Shown here in pieces: positions 34,169 through 42,000 of a stretch of 64,000 nucleotides of DNA (position 1 is the stretch's first letter; each line of letters begins with the position of its first letter). The stretch spans positions 62,001 to 126,000 of the forward strand of contig NZ_JAGGNV010000003.1 in the NCBI RefSeq assembly GCF_018614955.1, given 5' to 3'. The notes below the pieces were generated by a model, which worked only from the letters and a program-made list of their open reading frames with translations, did no database searches and was not told where the DNA came from. A program made the position numbers and the translations under genes. This stretch comes from Variovorax paradoxus (GTDB taxonomy: Bacteria; Pseudomonadota; Gammaproteobacteria; Burkholderiales; Burkholderiaceae_C).

Positions 34169-35107
34169 TCACCACACTTGAAGGTAAGCAGCCCAATCCC
34201 ATTCCTTCGGGGCCGAGCAGGTGTTGACTGCCTGGGCGGCAACGCTCTCACCAGGGAAGACCTCGATGCCAGAGAACGTCGCAGAGCCGCGAGTCCTCAG
34301 AGAGTCGTCGCACTGGCTAACTCGGGGAGTACCGTCAGGATTGAGCACATACAGGCACGCATGCCCGTTCAGCTCAGCACGATTCGCGCTCCCAGATTCG
34401 TTGTAGATCAGCGCGCCAGAAATGTGCTTCGTGTAGCCGCTGTCGTTCTTCCACGGATTCCATGCGGTGTACTGCGGTAGCCCATTGCAGGGGATGACCT
34501 CGTCAACCGCAGGAGCCCGCCAGACTTGGACGCCAGTCGCGTTTGGAGCGACATTCAGCGCGTAGGTGTGGCTTACCGTTGCGGGCTTGGACCCGAGGAT
34601 GACGACCCCGCCAGGCTCGACAAGGAGCCCCGTCCCCTGCCCGAAGGTGAGAGGGAGGTAGTTCTGGTTCTCGGCCTTGGTGGTGCATGCGACCTCGCCG
34701 ATGCCAGCCACATCCTGCCTGTTCGAACCGAAGTTCAGCGCCGCGCAGAACTCGCCCCAGTGAGTCGTCTCGCCGGTAAAGGCTTCGATCGAGTTGACTT
34801 GCAGATAGCTCCCGGTGCGATTCGTGAACGTGACAAACCCGCTTGCAGGGACGGTCACACCGATGGGCCAGGGAGAGGGAGCCAGTTCGCAAGTAACCAG
34901 CAACCCATCGGCTCCGGTCACGCAGTTCGGGTTGACCAGATTCGATGGGGGAACGGTCGGCTTGACTGCGGGGGCAGTTTGGACGGGCACCTCTGCTGCG
35001 GGAGCAGGAGAAGCAGCGATCGGAGCGAAGCCGCCACCGGAACCGCCGCCACCGCCGCCGCAAGCTGCGAGCGATGCAAGCGCGAAGATCGACAGAGCGC
35101 GGTTCAT
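34169..35107 (-). CDS. Secreted phage-encoded lipoprotein (likely lysogenic-conversion gene)
   Basis: From ATG 35107 (GAGGAG 9 bp upstream) the 312-residue product has a lipoprotein signal peptide, MNRALSIFALASLAAC, with Cys16 followed by a Gly-rich linker and a Pro/Ala spacer. The mature domain has several Cys residues and beta-rich segments (GVTVPASGFVTFTNRTGSYL, then LLVEPGGVVILGS). It is probably anchored in the outer membrane. It could change host surface properties or block superinfection. The frame stays open upstream to a coupled ATG at 35275. Function unknown. Confidence 0.7.
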   Translation of the reverse strand: MNRALSIFALASLAACGGGGGGSGGGFAPIAASPAPAAEVPVQTAPAVKPTVPPSNLVNPNCVTGADGLLVTCELAPSPWPIGVTVPASGFVTFTNRTGSYLQVNSIEAFTGETTHWGEFCAALNFGSNRQDVAGIGEVACTTKAENQNYLPLTFGQGTGLLVEPGGVVILGSKPATVSHTYALNVAPNATGVQVWRAPAVDEVIPCNGLPQYTAWNPWKNDSGYTKHISGALIYNESGSANRAELNGHACLYVLNPDGTPRVSQCDDSLRTRGSATFSGIEVFPGESVAAQAVNTCSAPKEWDWAAYLQVW

Positions 35108-35275
35108 GCCCCGGCTCCTCGACGAGGCTGCGACTGGCGGGGTCACGCGCAGCGAGCGGGTGAGCTGCGCGATGCGTTCGACGCTGCGCGCGATCTTTTC
35201 CTCGGCGCGCCGCTGCTCTTCGCGGACGCGCTGCAGTTGCGCCGGCGTGGTGACGTGATAGGTGGCGGCGTTCAC
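35108..35275 (-). other. In-frame upstream extension of the lipoprotein ORF
   Basis: ATG 35275 overlaps the previous gene's stop (ATGA), and 56 codons then run without a stop into the lipoprotein start. The peptide is helical and charged (REEQRRAEEKIARSVERIAQ). If translation starts here the lipobox would be internal and useless. This looks like a small operon gene fused in frame to an acquired lipoprotein gene, with two alternative starts. Confidence 0.5.
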
Positions 35276-35481
35276 GCGCGGCCCCCGAAATTGAGTTCAT
35301 GACTGATAGAGGCAGCGTCACGGCGCGCGTCGTAGGCGCCGCTCGCCTTGTCTGCGTTGATCTGCCGGTCGCCCGCTATCAACTCGGCTTCGGTGAACCC
35401 GATTCCGAACAGCGAGTCCTGGGCCTCTACCTGTTCGTCAGTGACGATGTCGGCCACGGTGTTGCGGAGCCCGGTGTGCAT
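35272..35481 (-). CDS. Small phage protein (69 aa)
   Basis: The product starts MHTGLRNTVADIVTDEQVEA at ATG 35481 and contains IGFTEAELIAGDRQINADKA, with a helical acidic pattern. It overlaps the previous stop (TGATG). No family was recognised. Confidence 0.55.
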   Translation of the reverse strand: MHTGLRNTVADIVTDEQVEAQDSLFGIGFTEAELIAGDRQINADKASGAYDARRDAASISHELNFGGRA

Positions 35482-35792
35482 CACGCCACCTTCAGGAGGT
35501 TGGCGAGCAACTGGCCGTGCGACGCGGTGGTCGCGGCGTTGGCGATCGCGGCAGCTGCCTGCTGCGCGGCCACGCGCTGGCCTTCGGCGATCAGGTCCTG
35601 CGCCTCGACCGCCGTGAGCTTCACGAGCCCGTTGTGCGGCACGAACTTGTAGAAGCATTTCGTGCTCGACAGCACGTAGGCGTCAGGAGCGAAGTCGCCG
35701 GGCGTGGCCACGGCGGCAACGACGACCAGGCTCATGAATCCGACCTTGACGGTCGAGCCCACGGTCCAGGCTTGCTTGCTGCGGTTGATCAT
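35481..35792 (-). CDS. First gene of the leftward early operon
   Basis: This 103-residue product starts MINRSKQAWTVGSTVKVGFM at ATG 35792 behind GGAGAG. It contains a short beta domain (VVVAAVATPGDFAPDAYVLS, FYKFVPHNGLVKLT) and an Ala-rich C-terminal helix. Similar proteins occur near phage early promoters. As the pL-proximal gene it takes the place of lambda N, but no Arg-rich antitermination motif is seen. Confidence 0.6.
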   Translation of the reverse strand: MINRSKQAWTVGSTVKVGFMSLVVVAAVATPGDFAPDAYVLSSTKCFYKFVPHNGLVKLTAVEAQDLIAEGQRVAAQQAAAAIANAATTASHGQLLANLLKVA

Positions 35793-35835
35793 GTTGCTCT
35801 CCGGTGCCGCTGCGGGATTGCAGGGCATGGATCGA

Positions 35836-35863
35836 ATTATCGGCATTCCGATATTGATGTCAA
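35836..35863 (-). promoter_or_regulatory. Leftward early promoter (pL) with embedded operator
   Basis: On the minus strand a perfect -35 TTGACA (35863-35858) and a -10 GATAAT (35841-35836) are 16 bp apart. The 16-bp palindrome TATCGG-N4-CCGATA (35838-35853) sits over the spacer and -10, so a bound repressor would block RNA polymerase. Further related half-sites (CCGATATCGG at 35871-35880) follow. The first leftward gene starts 44 bp downstream. Confidence 0.75.
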
Positions 35864-35927
35864 CGGTTGTCCGATATCGGAGAAGAAATAATTTCGGCCG
35901 ATAGGGAAAGTCCCAGTCGAGGGGCGT

Positions 35928-35951
35928 GAAAAAGCCCGCGCGCAGCGGGCT
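35928..35951 (-). terminator. Intrinsic terminator of the repressor operon
   Basis: Read leftward, AGCCCGC (35951-35945) pairs with GCGGGCT (35939-35933) across a 5-nt loop, followed by a T-run. It lies 25 bp past the last gene of the cI operon and before pL, insulating the two transcripts. Confidence 0.75.
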
Positions 35952-35975
35952 CAGCGGGTCAGTGGTTCGGCCCGT

Positions 35976-36320
35976 CTAAGGCTTGCCGATCGGTCGGAAG
36001 GCCTCGATCACGGTCCATGCGCCGACCGAGCGACCGCTCAGGATGTCTACGAACTCGACCATGGTCGGCTGCACGGAGAGCAGCTTGAACTTGCTGCCCG
36101 CCTCGAGCGAGACGCAGCGATCCTTCAGCATCGCCCGTACCTTTGTAGTCTCTCCGGCAACGGCGTGGCCGATGAAGGCGCGCAGATCTTCGGCCGTCAG
36201 GCATGCAACGAAGCGAGAGTCTTTCACTTCGACGAGTTGCTCAGGCTTCAGGATCGGCCCGGCTGCAACGGCTGCGTTCAGCACCAGAGCGAAGAGGGCG
36301 CATGCGATGGCTTTGTTCAT
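35976..36320 (-). CDS. Periplasmic protein in the repressor operon
   Basis: This 114-residue product has a Sec signal peptide (MNKAIACALFALVLNAAVAA, cleavage near residue 20). The mature domain of about 94 residues includes LVEVKDSRFVACLTAEDLRA and ends VIEAFRPIGKP. It is co-transcribed with the CI-like repressor and so expressed in the lysogen. Exported lysogenic proteins often serve superinfection exclusion; this is inference. Confidence 0.65.
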   Translation of the reverse strand: MNKAIACALFALVLNAAVAAGPILKPEQLVEVKDSRFVACLTAEDLRAFIGHAVAGETTKVRAMLKDRCVSLEAGSKFKLLSVQPTMVEFVDILSGRSVGAWTVIEAFRPIGKP

Positions 36321-36568
36321 CTGGTTTCCAGTGGATCTCGCCCGTGCACCAGGTGCGCGATCTCATCGGAGAGCGACATGACCATACCGCGCGCGAAAGT
36401 TGGGTTCGAGTGGCAGTGCCCGGCGACGTTGGTGATGTATCGCTGCTTTCTCAGCGTGACGGCGAAGGCAATACCGGTCACCTCGCCCTCCTTGGCCAAG
36501 TCGAGCAGCGTCTGCAAAGCCTCGACGGTGTCGCGGCTGATGTTGTCGGGGATGAGCTGGTAGGGCAC
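36317..36568 (-). CDS. Conserved small protein of the repressor operon
   Basis: This 83-residue product starts with GTG 36568, 1 bp after the repressor stop. The pattern LQTLLDLAKEGEVTGIAFAV, then RYITNVAGHCHSNPTFARGM, is one I recognise from many phages and integrative elements. It has no assigned function. It overlaps the following secreted-protein gene by ATGA. Confidence 0.6.
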   Translation of the reverse strand: MPYQLIPDNISRDTVEALQTLLDLAKEGEVTGIAFAVTLRKQRYITNVAGHCHSNPTFARGMVMSLSDEIAHLVHGRDPLETR

Positions 36569-36569
36569 C

Positions 36570-37163
36570 TCATCGCTCCTTTGCGCCTTTGCCCTGCTCC
36601 TTGGTAGGCAGGAAGCTGTGAGCAGGCTTCTTCGTGAATTTGGCTTTGCCGGTCGCGGTGCCAGTCTTGCCCGAACCGGTCGGCTCTCCGATCGCAGCAA
36701 GGAGCTGCTCGAGCGTGAGTGCGGCTGCCTGCCATTCCAGAGGGTTCTCGGTGGCGTACCGCAGAGCGTTCTGAGCCTGCGACAACTTGAAGCCCTCCAG
36801 AGCCCCGATCGCCGAGAAGATTGTTCTCATTGAAGTGGTGATCGCACTGATCGCGGGCGGGGTGCCGTCGAGCGATGCAGCGGCTGAGTTTCGGGTGAGG
36901 GCTGCAGCTGCAAGTGGGGCGTCGATCATTTCGCCCGCTCCCGTTGCCAGCCAGATCTGGCTAACACCGCAGGCCAGGGCAATCTGCGCTGTGTACGAAC
37001 CAGCACGCTTTCCCTTGGTCTCGGCCTCGGCGAGCGTGGATAGCGGCATCGGCACTCGATCCGCAAGTTGCTGCTGAGTCAAGCCCGCATGGTTGCGAGC
37101 TCGGGCTAGCCGCTGCCCGAATGTCGGGGAAGGGTTTTCTCGCATACGCGCGAGAGTAGCCAT
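36570..37163 (-). CDS. CI-like phage repressor (HTH_3, no peptidase domain)
   Basis: This 197-residue protein has a lambda-repressor-like HTH at about residues 14-70 (FGQRLARARNHAGLTQQQLA, then STLAEAETKGKRAGSYTAQI). No S24/LexA-type cleavage domain is visible; the C-terminal half is helical and ends in a Lys-rich tail. So induction probably does not follow the classic RecA-stimulated self-cleavage route. ATG 37163 is preferred; no Shine-Dalgarno precedes it, and a -10-like GATAAC lies 4 bp upstream, suggesting a leaderless mRNA. ATG 37145 is the alternative. Confidence 0.75.
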   Translation of the reverse strand: MATLARMRENPSPTFGQRLARARNHAGLTQQQLADRVPMPLSTLAEAETKGKRAGSYTAQIALACGVSQIWLATGAGEMIDAPLAAAALTRNSAAASLDGTPPAISAITTSMRTIFSAIGALEGFKLSQAQNALRYATENPLEWQAAALTLEQLLAAIGEPTGSGKTGTATGKAKFTKKPAHSFLPTKEQGKGAKER

Positions 37164-37169
37164 ACCAGT

Positions 37170-37210
37170 TATCGGAAAACCGCTTGAAATAGTATCGGGA
37201 TTCCGATAAA
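37170..37210. promoter_or_regulatory. Rightward early promoter (pR), repressor promoter and operators
   Basis: TATCGG-N4-CCGATA at 37193-37208 is the same palindrome as in pL. A degenerate copy is at 37170-37185. On the plus strand TTGAAA (37184-37189) and GATAAA (37205-37210) form pR across the operator. The Cro-like ATG at 37219 is only 8 bp past the -10, so its transcript would be almost leaderless. Confidence 0.7.
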
Positions 37211-37218
37211 GTGGTCGG

Positions 37219-37440
37219 ATGAGTTGGCAATCAATCATCGCAGACATCCAGAAACGCGGGCTGAGCCAAGCTCAGATCGCCACAGCTTGCGGCTGCGGGC
37301 AGGCAACTATCAGCGACTTGGCCAAGGGATCCTCGAAAGAGCCTCGGCACGCGCTCGGCGAGTCTTTGCTGAAGATCAAGAACGCCAGCGACGAAGAGAT
37401 CGGGGCGCTCCGCGCGCCGACCGAAACCAAGGTGGCCTAG
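37219..37440 (+). CDS. Cro-like HTH regulator
   Basis: This 73-residue product has a helix-turn-helix at about residues 14-38 (LSQAQIATACGCGQATISDL) and begins MSWQSIIADIQKRG. It is divergent from the CI-like gene and starts right after pR, so a Cro role is likely. No ribosome site is seen before ATG 37219. Confidence 0.75.
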   Translation: MSWQSIIADIQKRGLSQAQIATACGCGQATISDLAKGSSKEPRHALGESLLKIKNASDEEIGALRAPTETKVA

Positions 37441-37644
37441 GTGCTCACGCCGGCCGGCGGCATCGTCCGCGCCAATCCCGACCACATCTGCAGCGACTGC
37501 GGGAGGGGCCTGGCGAACGTCACACGCTATCCGGGCCCCGTGCAGTTCCGCTGCATCAACAGGGCCTGCGGGCAAACCTTTCTTCCTCGCATCGCCCAGC
37601 CAGCGCGCGCGCCGACCGGCGCCGCCCTCGGCCTCTGGAGCTGA
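37441..37644 (+). CDS. Small zinc-binding phage protein
   Basis: This 67-residue product starts with GTG 37441, directly after the Cro-like stop. It has a four-Cys module, CSDCGRGL near residue 18 then CINRACGQTF near residue 39. The pattern resembles Ogr/Delta-type or ribbon zinc fingers that contact RNA polymerase or DNA. The exact role is unknown. Confidence 0.6.
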   Translation: MLTPAGGIVRANPDHICSDCGRGLANVTRYPGPVQFRCINRACGQTFLPRIAQPARAPTGAALGLWS

Positions 37645-37647
37645 TCC

Positions 37648-37872
37648 ATGCGATGGCTCTTCAACAACTGGGAAGCGCTGCTCACGAGCGCGCTCTTCCT
37701 GATCTCGGTTTACGGAGCCGTCTATCTGGTGCGCATCGGCGCGCTCGGCTGGGCCGGCATGGCCGTGTGCTGTGCCTTCGGCTTCTTTCAGGCCTTGCAG
37801 GCCTTCGTCTTCGCCGCCGACTGGAGCGAGCGCGTGCGCCGCCAGCAGGGGGCCGAAGGTCTCGATGGCTAG
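37648..37872 (+). CDS. Small two-span membrane protein
   Basis: This 74-residue product has two hydrophobic segments (about residues 10-30 and 34-55: LFLISVYGAVYLVRIGALGW, then MAVCCAFGFFQALQAFVFAA) and a charged tail. It is expressed early from pR. Function unknown. Confidence 0.55.
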   Translation: MRWLFNNWEALLTSALFLISVYGAVYLVRIGALGWAGMAVCCAFGFFQALQAFVFAADWSERVRRQQGAEGLDG

Positions 37873-37937
37873 TTCGTGGAGCGTTTTGAACATGAGCCCG
37901 AGTCTGTTTTCTTGGGCCTTTTTCCTTCAGGAAAGTA

Positions 37938-38327
37938 GTGGAAAAAATGAATCCGGTACCCGCCAGTAGGCAGATGACGCTGGACTTCCAGCCCGGCTTG
38001 GCAGAGCGTCACGCCAGCGCCTTGGATTGCGTCAAGACCTGCGTCTACAGCAGCGCCAAGCCGCTGAAGACGCTCGCCGCAGACATGGACATGAGCGCTT
38101 CGGACCTGTCGCGGAAGCTGGCCAACAACCCCGACGACCCGCGGCGCTTCAGCCTCAACGACCTCGAGGCCTACGTTCACAGCACGGGCGATACGACTCC
38201 CATCCTCTACCTCGCCCAGAAATACTGCGTCGGCGACGACGAGAAGCAACGAGCCGCGCTCACGGCGCTGGCCAGCCTGGCGCCTCAGTTGCAGGCGCTC
38301 CTGAAGGCTGCGGGGGTGGGCTCGTGA
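37938..38327 (+). CDS. Phage regulatory CII-like protein
   Basis: This 129-residue product (GTG 37938, or ATG 37947) matches the phage regulatory CII family: LDCVKTCVYSSAKPLKTLAA, then DMSASDLSRKLANNPDDPRR and LNDLEAYVHSTGDTTPILYL. Such proteins control the lysis-lysogeny choice or replication. Its place in the early right operon fits. GTGA coupling follows. Confidence 0.75.
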   Translation: MEKMNPVPASRQMTLDFQPGLAERHASALDCVKTCVYSSAKPLKTLAADMDMSASDLSRKLANNPDDPRRFSLNDLEAYVHSTGDTTPILYLAQKYCVGDDEKQRAALTALASLAPQLQALLKAAGVGS

Positions 38328-38683
38328 ATCAAGGCACTCAGCGGTTCGCGGTCGCGATCGAACTCATCCGTAGCAAGCAGAGCGCTGGCGCAGCCTTCAC
38401 CCTCGCTTGCGACGCGTCGGGGATGGAAGACAAGGGAATCTATTCGGCACTCGACATCGATGCTGGCTCGTTCTCACGGATGAAGTCTGGCGCGGCGACG
38501 TTGCGCGGCGACCTGGTCAAGCAGTTCTGCGACGTGGTCGGCAACACCGTCTACGTTGAATGGTTCGCGTGGCAAGTCGGCTGCACGCTCGTCGTGACGC
38601 AGACCGAAGCGGAACGCCAAAACCAGCTTCTGCGTGAAGAGAACGCGGCCCTGCGCCGAGTCCTGCAAGGCGGTGCCGCATGA
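38324..38683 (+). CDS. Phage early HTH-like protein
   Basis: This 119-residue product starts at GTG 38324. It has a helical DNA-binding-like part (YSALDIDAGSFSRMKSGAAT) and a C-terminal coiled segment (EAERQNQLLREENAALRRVL). The same combination occurs in Burkholderiales phages. It may act with the CII-like protein; no function is established. Confidence 0.6.
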   Translation: MNQGTQRFAVAIELIRSKQSAGAAFTLACDASGMEDKGIYSALDIDAGSFSRMKSGAATLRGDLVKQFCDVVGNTVYVEWFAWQVGCTLVVTQTEAERQNQLLREENAALRRVLQGGAA

Positions 38684-39000
38684 GCCTGGTCGATCCCAAG
38701 AACCCTTCGTTTTGGCGCGACGGCACGCCGCGCAGCCAGGGCAATGGTTTCACCAACGGCTTCGGCGAGCCGGTCAGCTGGAGGCGGCTGCAGCACTCCG
38801 CGGAGATGCGCAAGGCCAGCACCAAGAAGGTGGAGAAGGCGCGCGCGACCGGCAAGGACTACTCGACCATCCACGGCATCAGCAAGAAGTCCGACCTGAT
38901 CCTGAGCCAGCGCCGGAAGTACAGCCCGGCGGTCGAAGGCGCCGAGGCTGGCCAGAGGGCAGGGGACAAGCGCGCTGCGCTGCGCAGGGGCGGCATCTGA
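38680..39000 (+). CDS. Basic phage early protein
   Basis: This 106-residue product starts MSLVDPKNPSFWRDGTPRSQ and is very basic (RKASTKKVEKARATGKDYST). Nucleic-acid binding is likely. ATGA overlap upstream and TGATG overlap downstream couple it to the helicase-methyltransferase gene. Confidence 0.6.
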   Translation: MSLVDPKNPSFWRDGTPRSQGNGFTNGFGEPVSWRRLQHSAEMRKASTKKVEKARATGKDYSTIHGISKKSDLILSQRRKYSPAVEGAEAGQRAGDKRAALRRGGI

Positions 39001-42000
39001 TGGACTACGCCGAGTTCCTGCGCGCGAAGATCCGGATGGCCCAGTTCAAGGGCTTCGACCTGCCGCTGGAGCAGGTCAATCCCCACCTGAAGCCGCACAC
39101 CCGCGACATCGTGCGGTGGGCCGTGCAGGGCGGGCAGCGCGCGATCTTCGCCAGCTTCGGTCTGCACAAGACTGCGACGCAGCTGGAAATCTTCCGGCTG
39201 ATCGGCCGGGCGCGGCCCGAGCTGTTCCGCCTGCAGGTCGCGCCGCTGGGCGTGCGGCAGGAGTTCCGCGCCGAGATCGAAGCGCGGTTCCAGGGCGAGC
39301 ATGCCATCGACATGCGCTTCGTGCGCCGCGACAGCGAGATCGATGACCCCGCCACGCTGTACCTGACCAACTACGAGGCCGTGCGCGAAGGCAACATCAC
39401 AGTGCGCCGGTTCGGCGCCACCAGCCTCGACGAGGCGAGCGTGTTGCGCAGCTACGGCAGCAAGACCTACCAGGAGTTCCTGCCGGCCTTCGAGCTCGTC
39501 GAGTTCAAGTTCGTGGCCACGGCGACACCGAGCCCGAACCGCTTCAAGGAGCTGATCCACTACGCCGGCTACCTCGGCGTCATGGACACAGGTCAGGCCC
39601 TGACGCGCTTCTTCCAGCGTGACAGCGAGAAGGCAGGGAACCTCACCCTCTACCCGCACAAGACCGAAGAGTTCTGGCTGTGGGTGGCGAGCTGGGCGGT
39701 GTTCATCCAGCGCCCGAGCGACCTGGGCCACTCCGACGAGGGCTATGACCTGCCCGAGCTCGACGTCCGGTACCACGAGGTGCCGAGCGACTACTCGGCG
39801 GCCGGCACCGAGAAGAATGGCCAGGGCCTACTGATCCCGGACGTGGCTATGGGCCTGTCGGCCGCGGCCAGCGAGAAGCGGGATAGTCTTCCGCGTCGCA
39901 TTCAGCAGTTGATGGAGATCGTCGATGCCCAGATCGGACCGAGCCGCTCGCCTTGCCTACAGCAAGGAGTACTACCGGAAGAATCGGGATCGGATGTTGG
40001 CGGAGCAGAAGGCTCGCGAGCAGCAACGCGAAGCGGCCGAGCCGGGCGCACGGGAGGCCTATCAGGCGAGCTATCGGACGACCAACCGAGAGCAGTTGTC
40101 GGCGAAGCAGCGGGATCGCAACAAAGCTCACTACGCTGCGAACAAGCCCGCGTACAAAGCCAAGAACAGGGCCCAGTCGCTCAAGAGCTACGGACTGACG
40201 CCGGAAGCGCTGACCGCGATCTTGGAGCGCCAGGGCTATGCGTGCCCGATCTGCGAGCGGTTCCTCGCGTACCCCAATGTGCAGGCGATCGACCACTGCC
40301 ATGTAACGGGGTCGGTGCGGGGAGTGCTCTGCCGGCGGTGCAACACGGCGCTGGGATTGTTGGAGGACAGCCCTGCAACCTTGGAGCGTGCGGTGGAGTA
40401 CCTGGGCATGTCGCGGCTTCAGGCCTTCCACAGCTGGTTATCTGGTGTGATCTCAACGACGAACAGCGCGCCATCGAGGCGGCGCTCACCTCGAGGGGGC
40501 TGACCTTCTCATCGATCTACGGCGCGCTCTCGGTCGACGAGTGCGAGCGCCGGCTCGGGGATTGGAAGCAGCGCCGGACCTACGCACTGATCGGCAAGCC
40601 CGTGATGCTGGGGCAGGGCCTCAACCTGCAGCAGTGCAACACCGCCGTCTTCATCGGCGTCACCTACAAATTCAACGACCTGATTCAGGCCGTTCACCGT
40701 ATCCAGCGGTTCGGGCAGATGCGCCCGTGCACCGCGCACATCGTCCACACGGAAGCCGAGCGCGAGGTGTTGCGCACGCTGCAGACGAAGTGGGCCCAGC
40801 ACGAAGAAATGGGAAAGAAGATGACCGAGATCATTCGCAAGTACGGGCTGAGCCAGCTCGCCATGCAGGAGACGCTGGCCAGGTCGATTGGGACCCAGCG
40901 CGTCGAGGTCAAGGGCGACCTCTTCAGCGTCGCGCAGAACGACTGCGTGGAGGAGGCGAAGCTCCAGCCCGAGGCGTCGGTCGACCTGATCGTCACGAGC
41001 ATCCCCTTCGCCAACCACTACGAATACACGCCGAGCTTCAACGACTTCGGCCACACCGAGGACAACGCGCACTTCTGGAAGCAGATGGACTTCCTGACGC
41101 CCGAGCTGCTCCGGATCCTGAAACCCGGCCGGGTGTACGCCTGCCACACCAAGGACCGGATCAACTTCGGCAACGTCACCGGCGCGGGCGTGCCAACCGT
41201 CAGCCCGTTCCATGCCGAGGCGCTGTTCCACGGCCTGAAGCACGGCTTCGACTACCTGGGAATGATCACGGTGGTCACCGACGTGGTCCGGGAGAACAAC
41301 CAGACCTATCGCCTCGGCTACACCGAGATGTGCAAGGACGGCACGAAGATGGGCGTCGGGTCTCCCGAGTACGTCCTGCTGTTCCACAAGCCGCAGACCG
41401 ATCGCTCGCGCGGCTACGCCGACCAGCCGGTGGTGAAGTCGAAAGCCGAATACAGCCTCGCCCGCTGGCAGGTCGACGCCCATGCGTTCTGGCGCTCCAG
41501 CGGCAATCGCCTGCTGACGGCTGAGGAGATGGCCAGCTACGGTCCCGCGAAGCTGGCCAAGCTCTTCACCGAGCACAGCCTGGCCAACGTCTACGACTTC
41601 GAGTTCCATGTGAAGATCGGCGAGGAGCTGCTCGCGCGCCAAGCGCTGCCGAGCACCTTCATGAGCCTAGCGCCGGGCAGCCACCATTCCGAGGTCTGGC
41701 ACGACGTCAACCGCATGCTGACCCTGAACGGCGACCAGTCGCGCCGGGCCGTCGAGCAGCACGTGTGCCCGCTGCAGTTCGACATCGTGGACCGTCTGAT
41801 CGAGCGCTACAGCATGAAGGGCGAGCGAGTCTATGACCCGTTCTGCGGGCTCGGCACAGTGCCGGTGCGCGCGATCAAGCTGGGCCGCACGGGCGGCGGT
41901 TCGGAGCTGAACCCCGCGTACTTCCTCGACCAGGTGCACTACCTGCGCGCCGCCGAGCGCGACGCCAGCATGCCCAGCCTGTTCGACCTCGAGGAGCTGG

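Noticed and set aside
38634..38999. Upstream start of the helicase-methyltransferase ORF
   Set aside because: That part overlaps two coupled genes in other frames and has no helicase-like sequence; ATG 39000 has TGATG coupling.
39932..40433. Group I intron around the nested EndoVII gene
   Set aside because: The insert of about 501 bp is nearly all endonuclease coding sequence, leaving little room for a catalytic core. The host frame is open across it, so splicing is not needed. Not excluded without RNA data.
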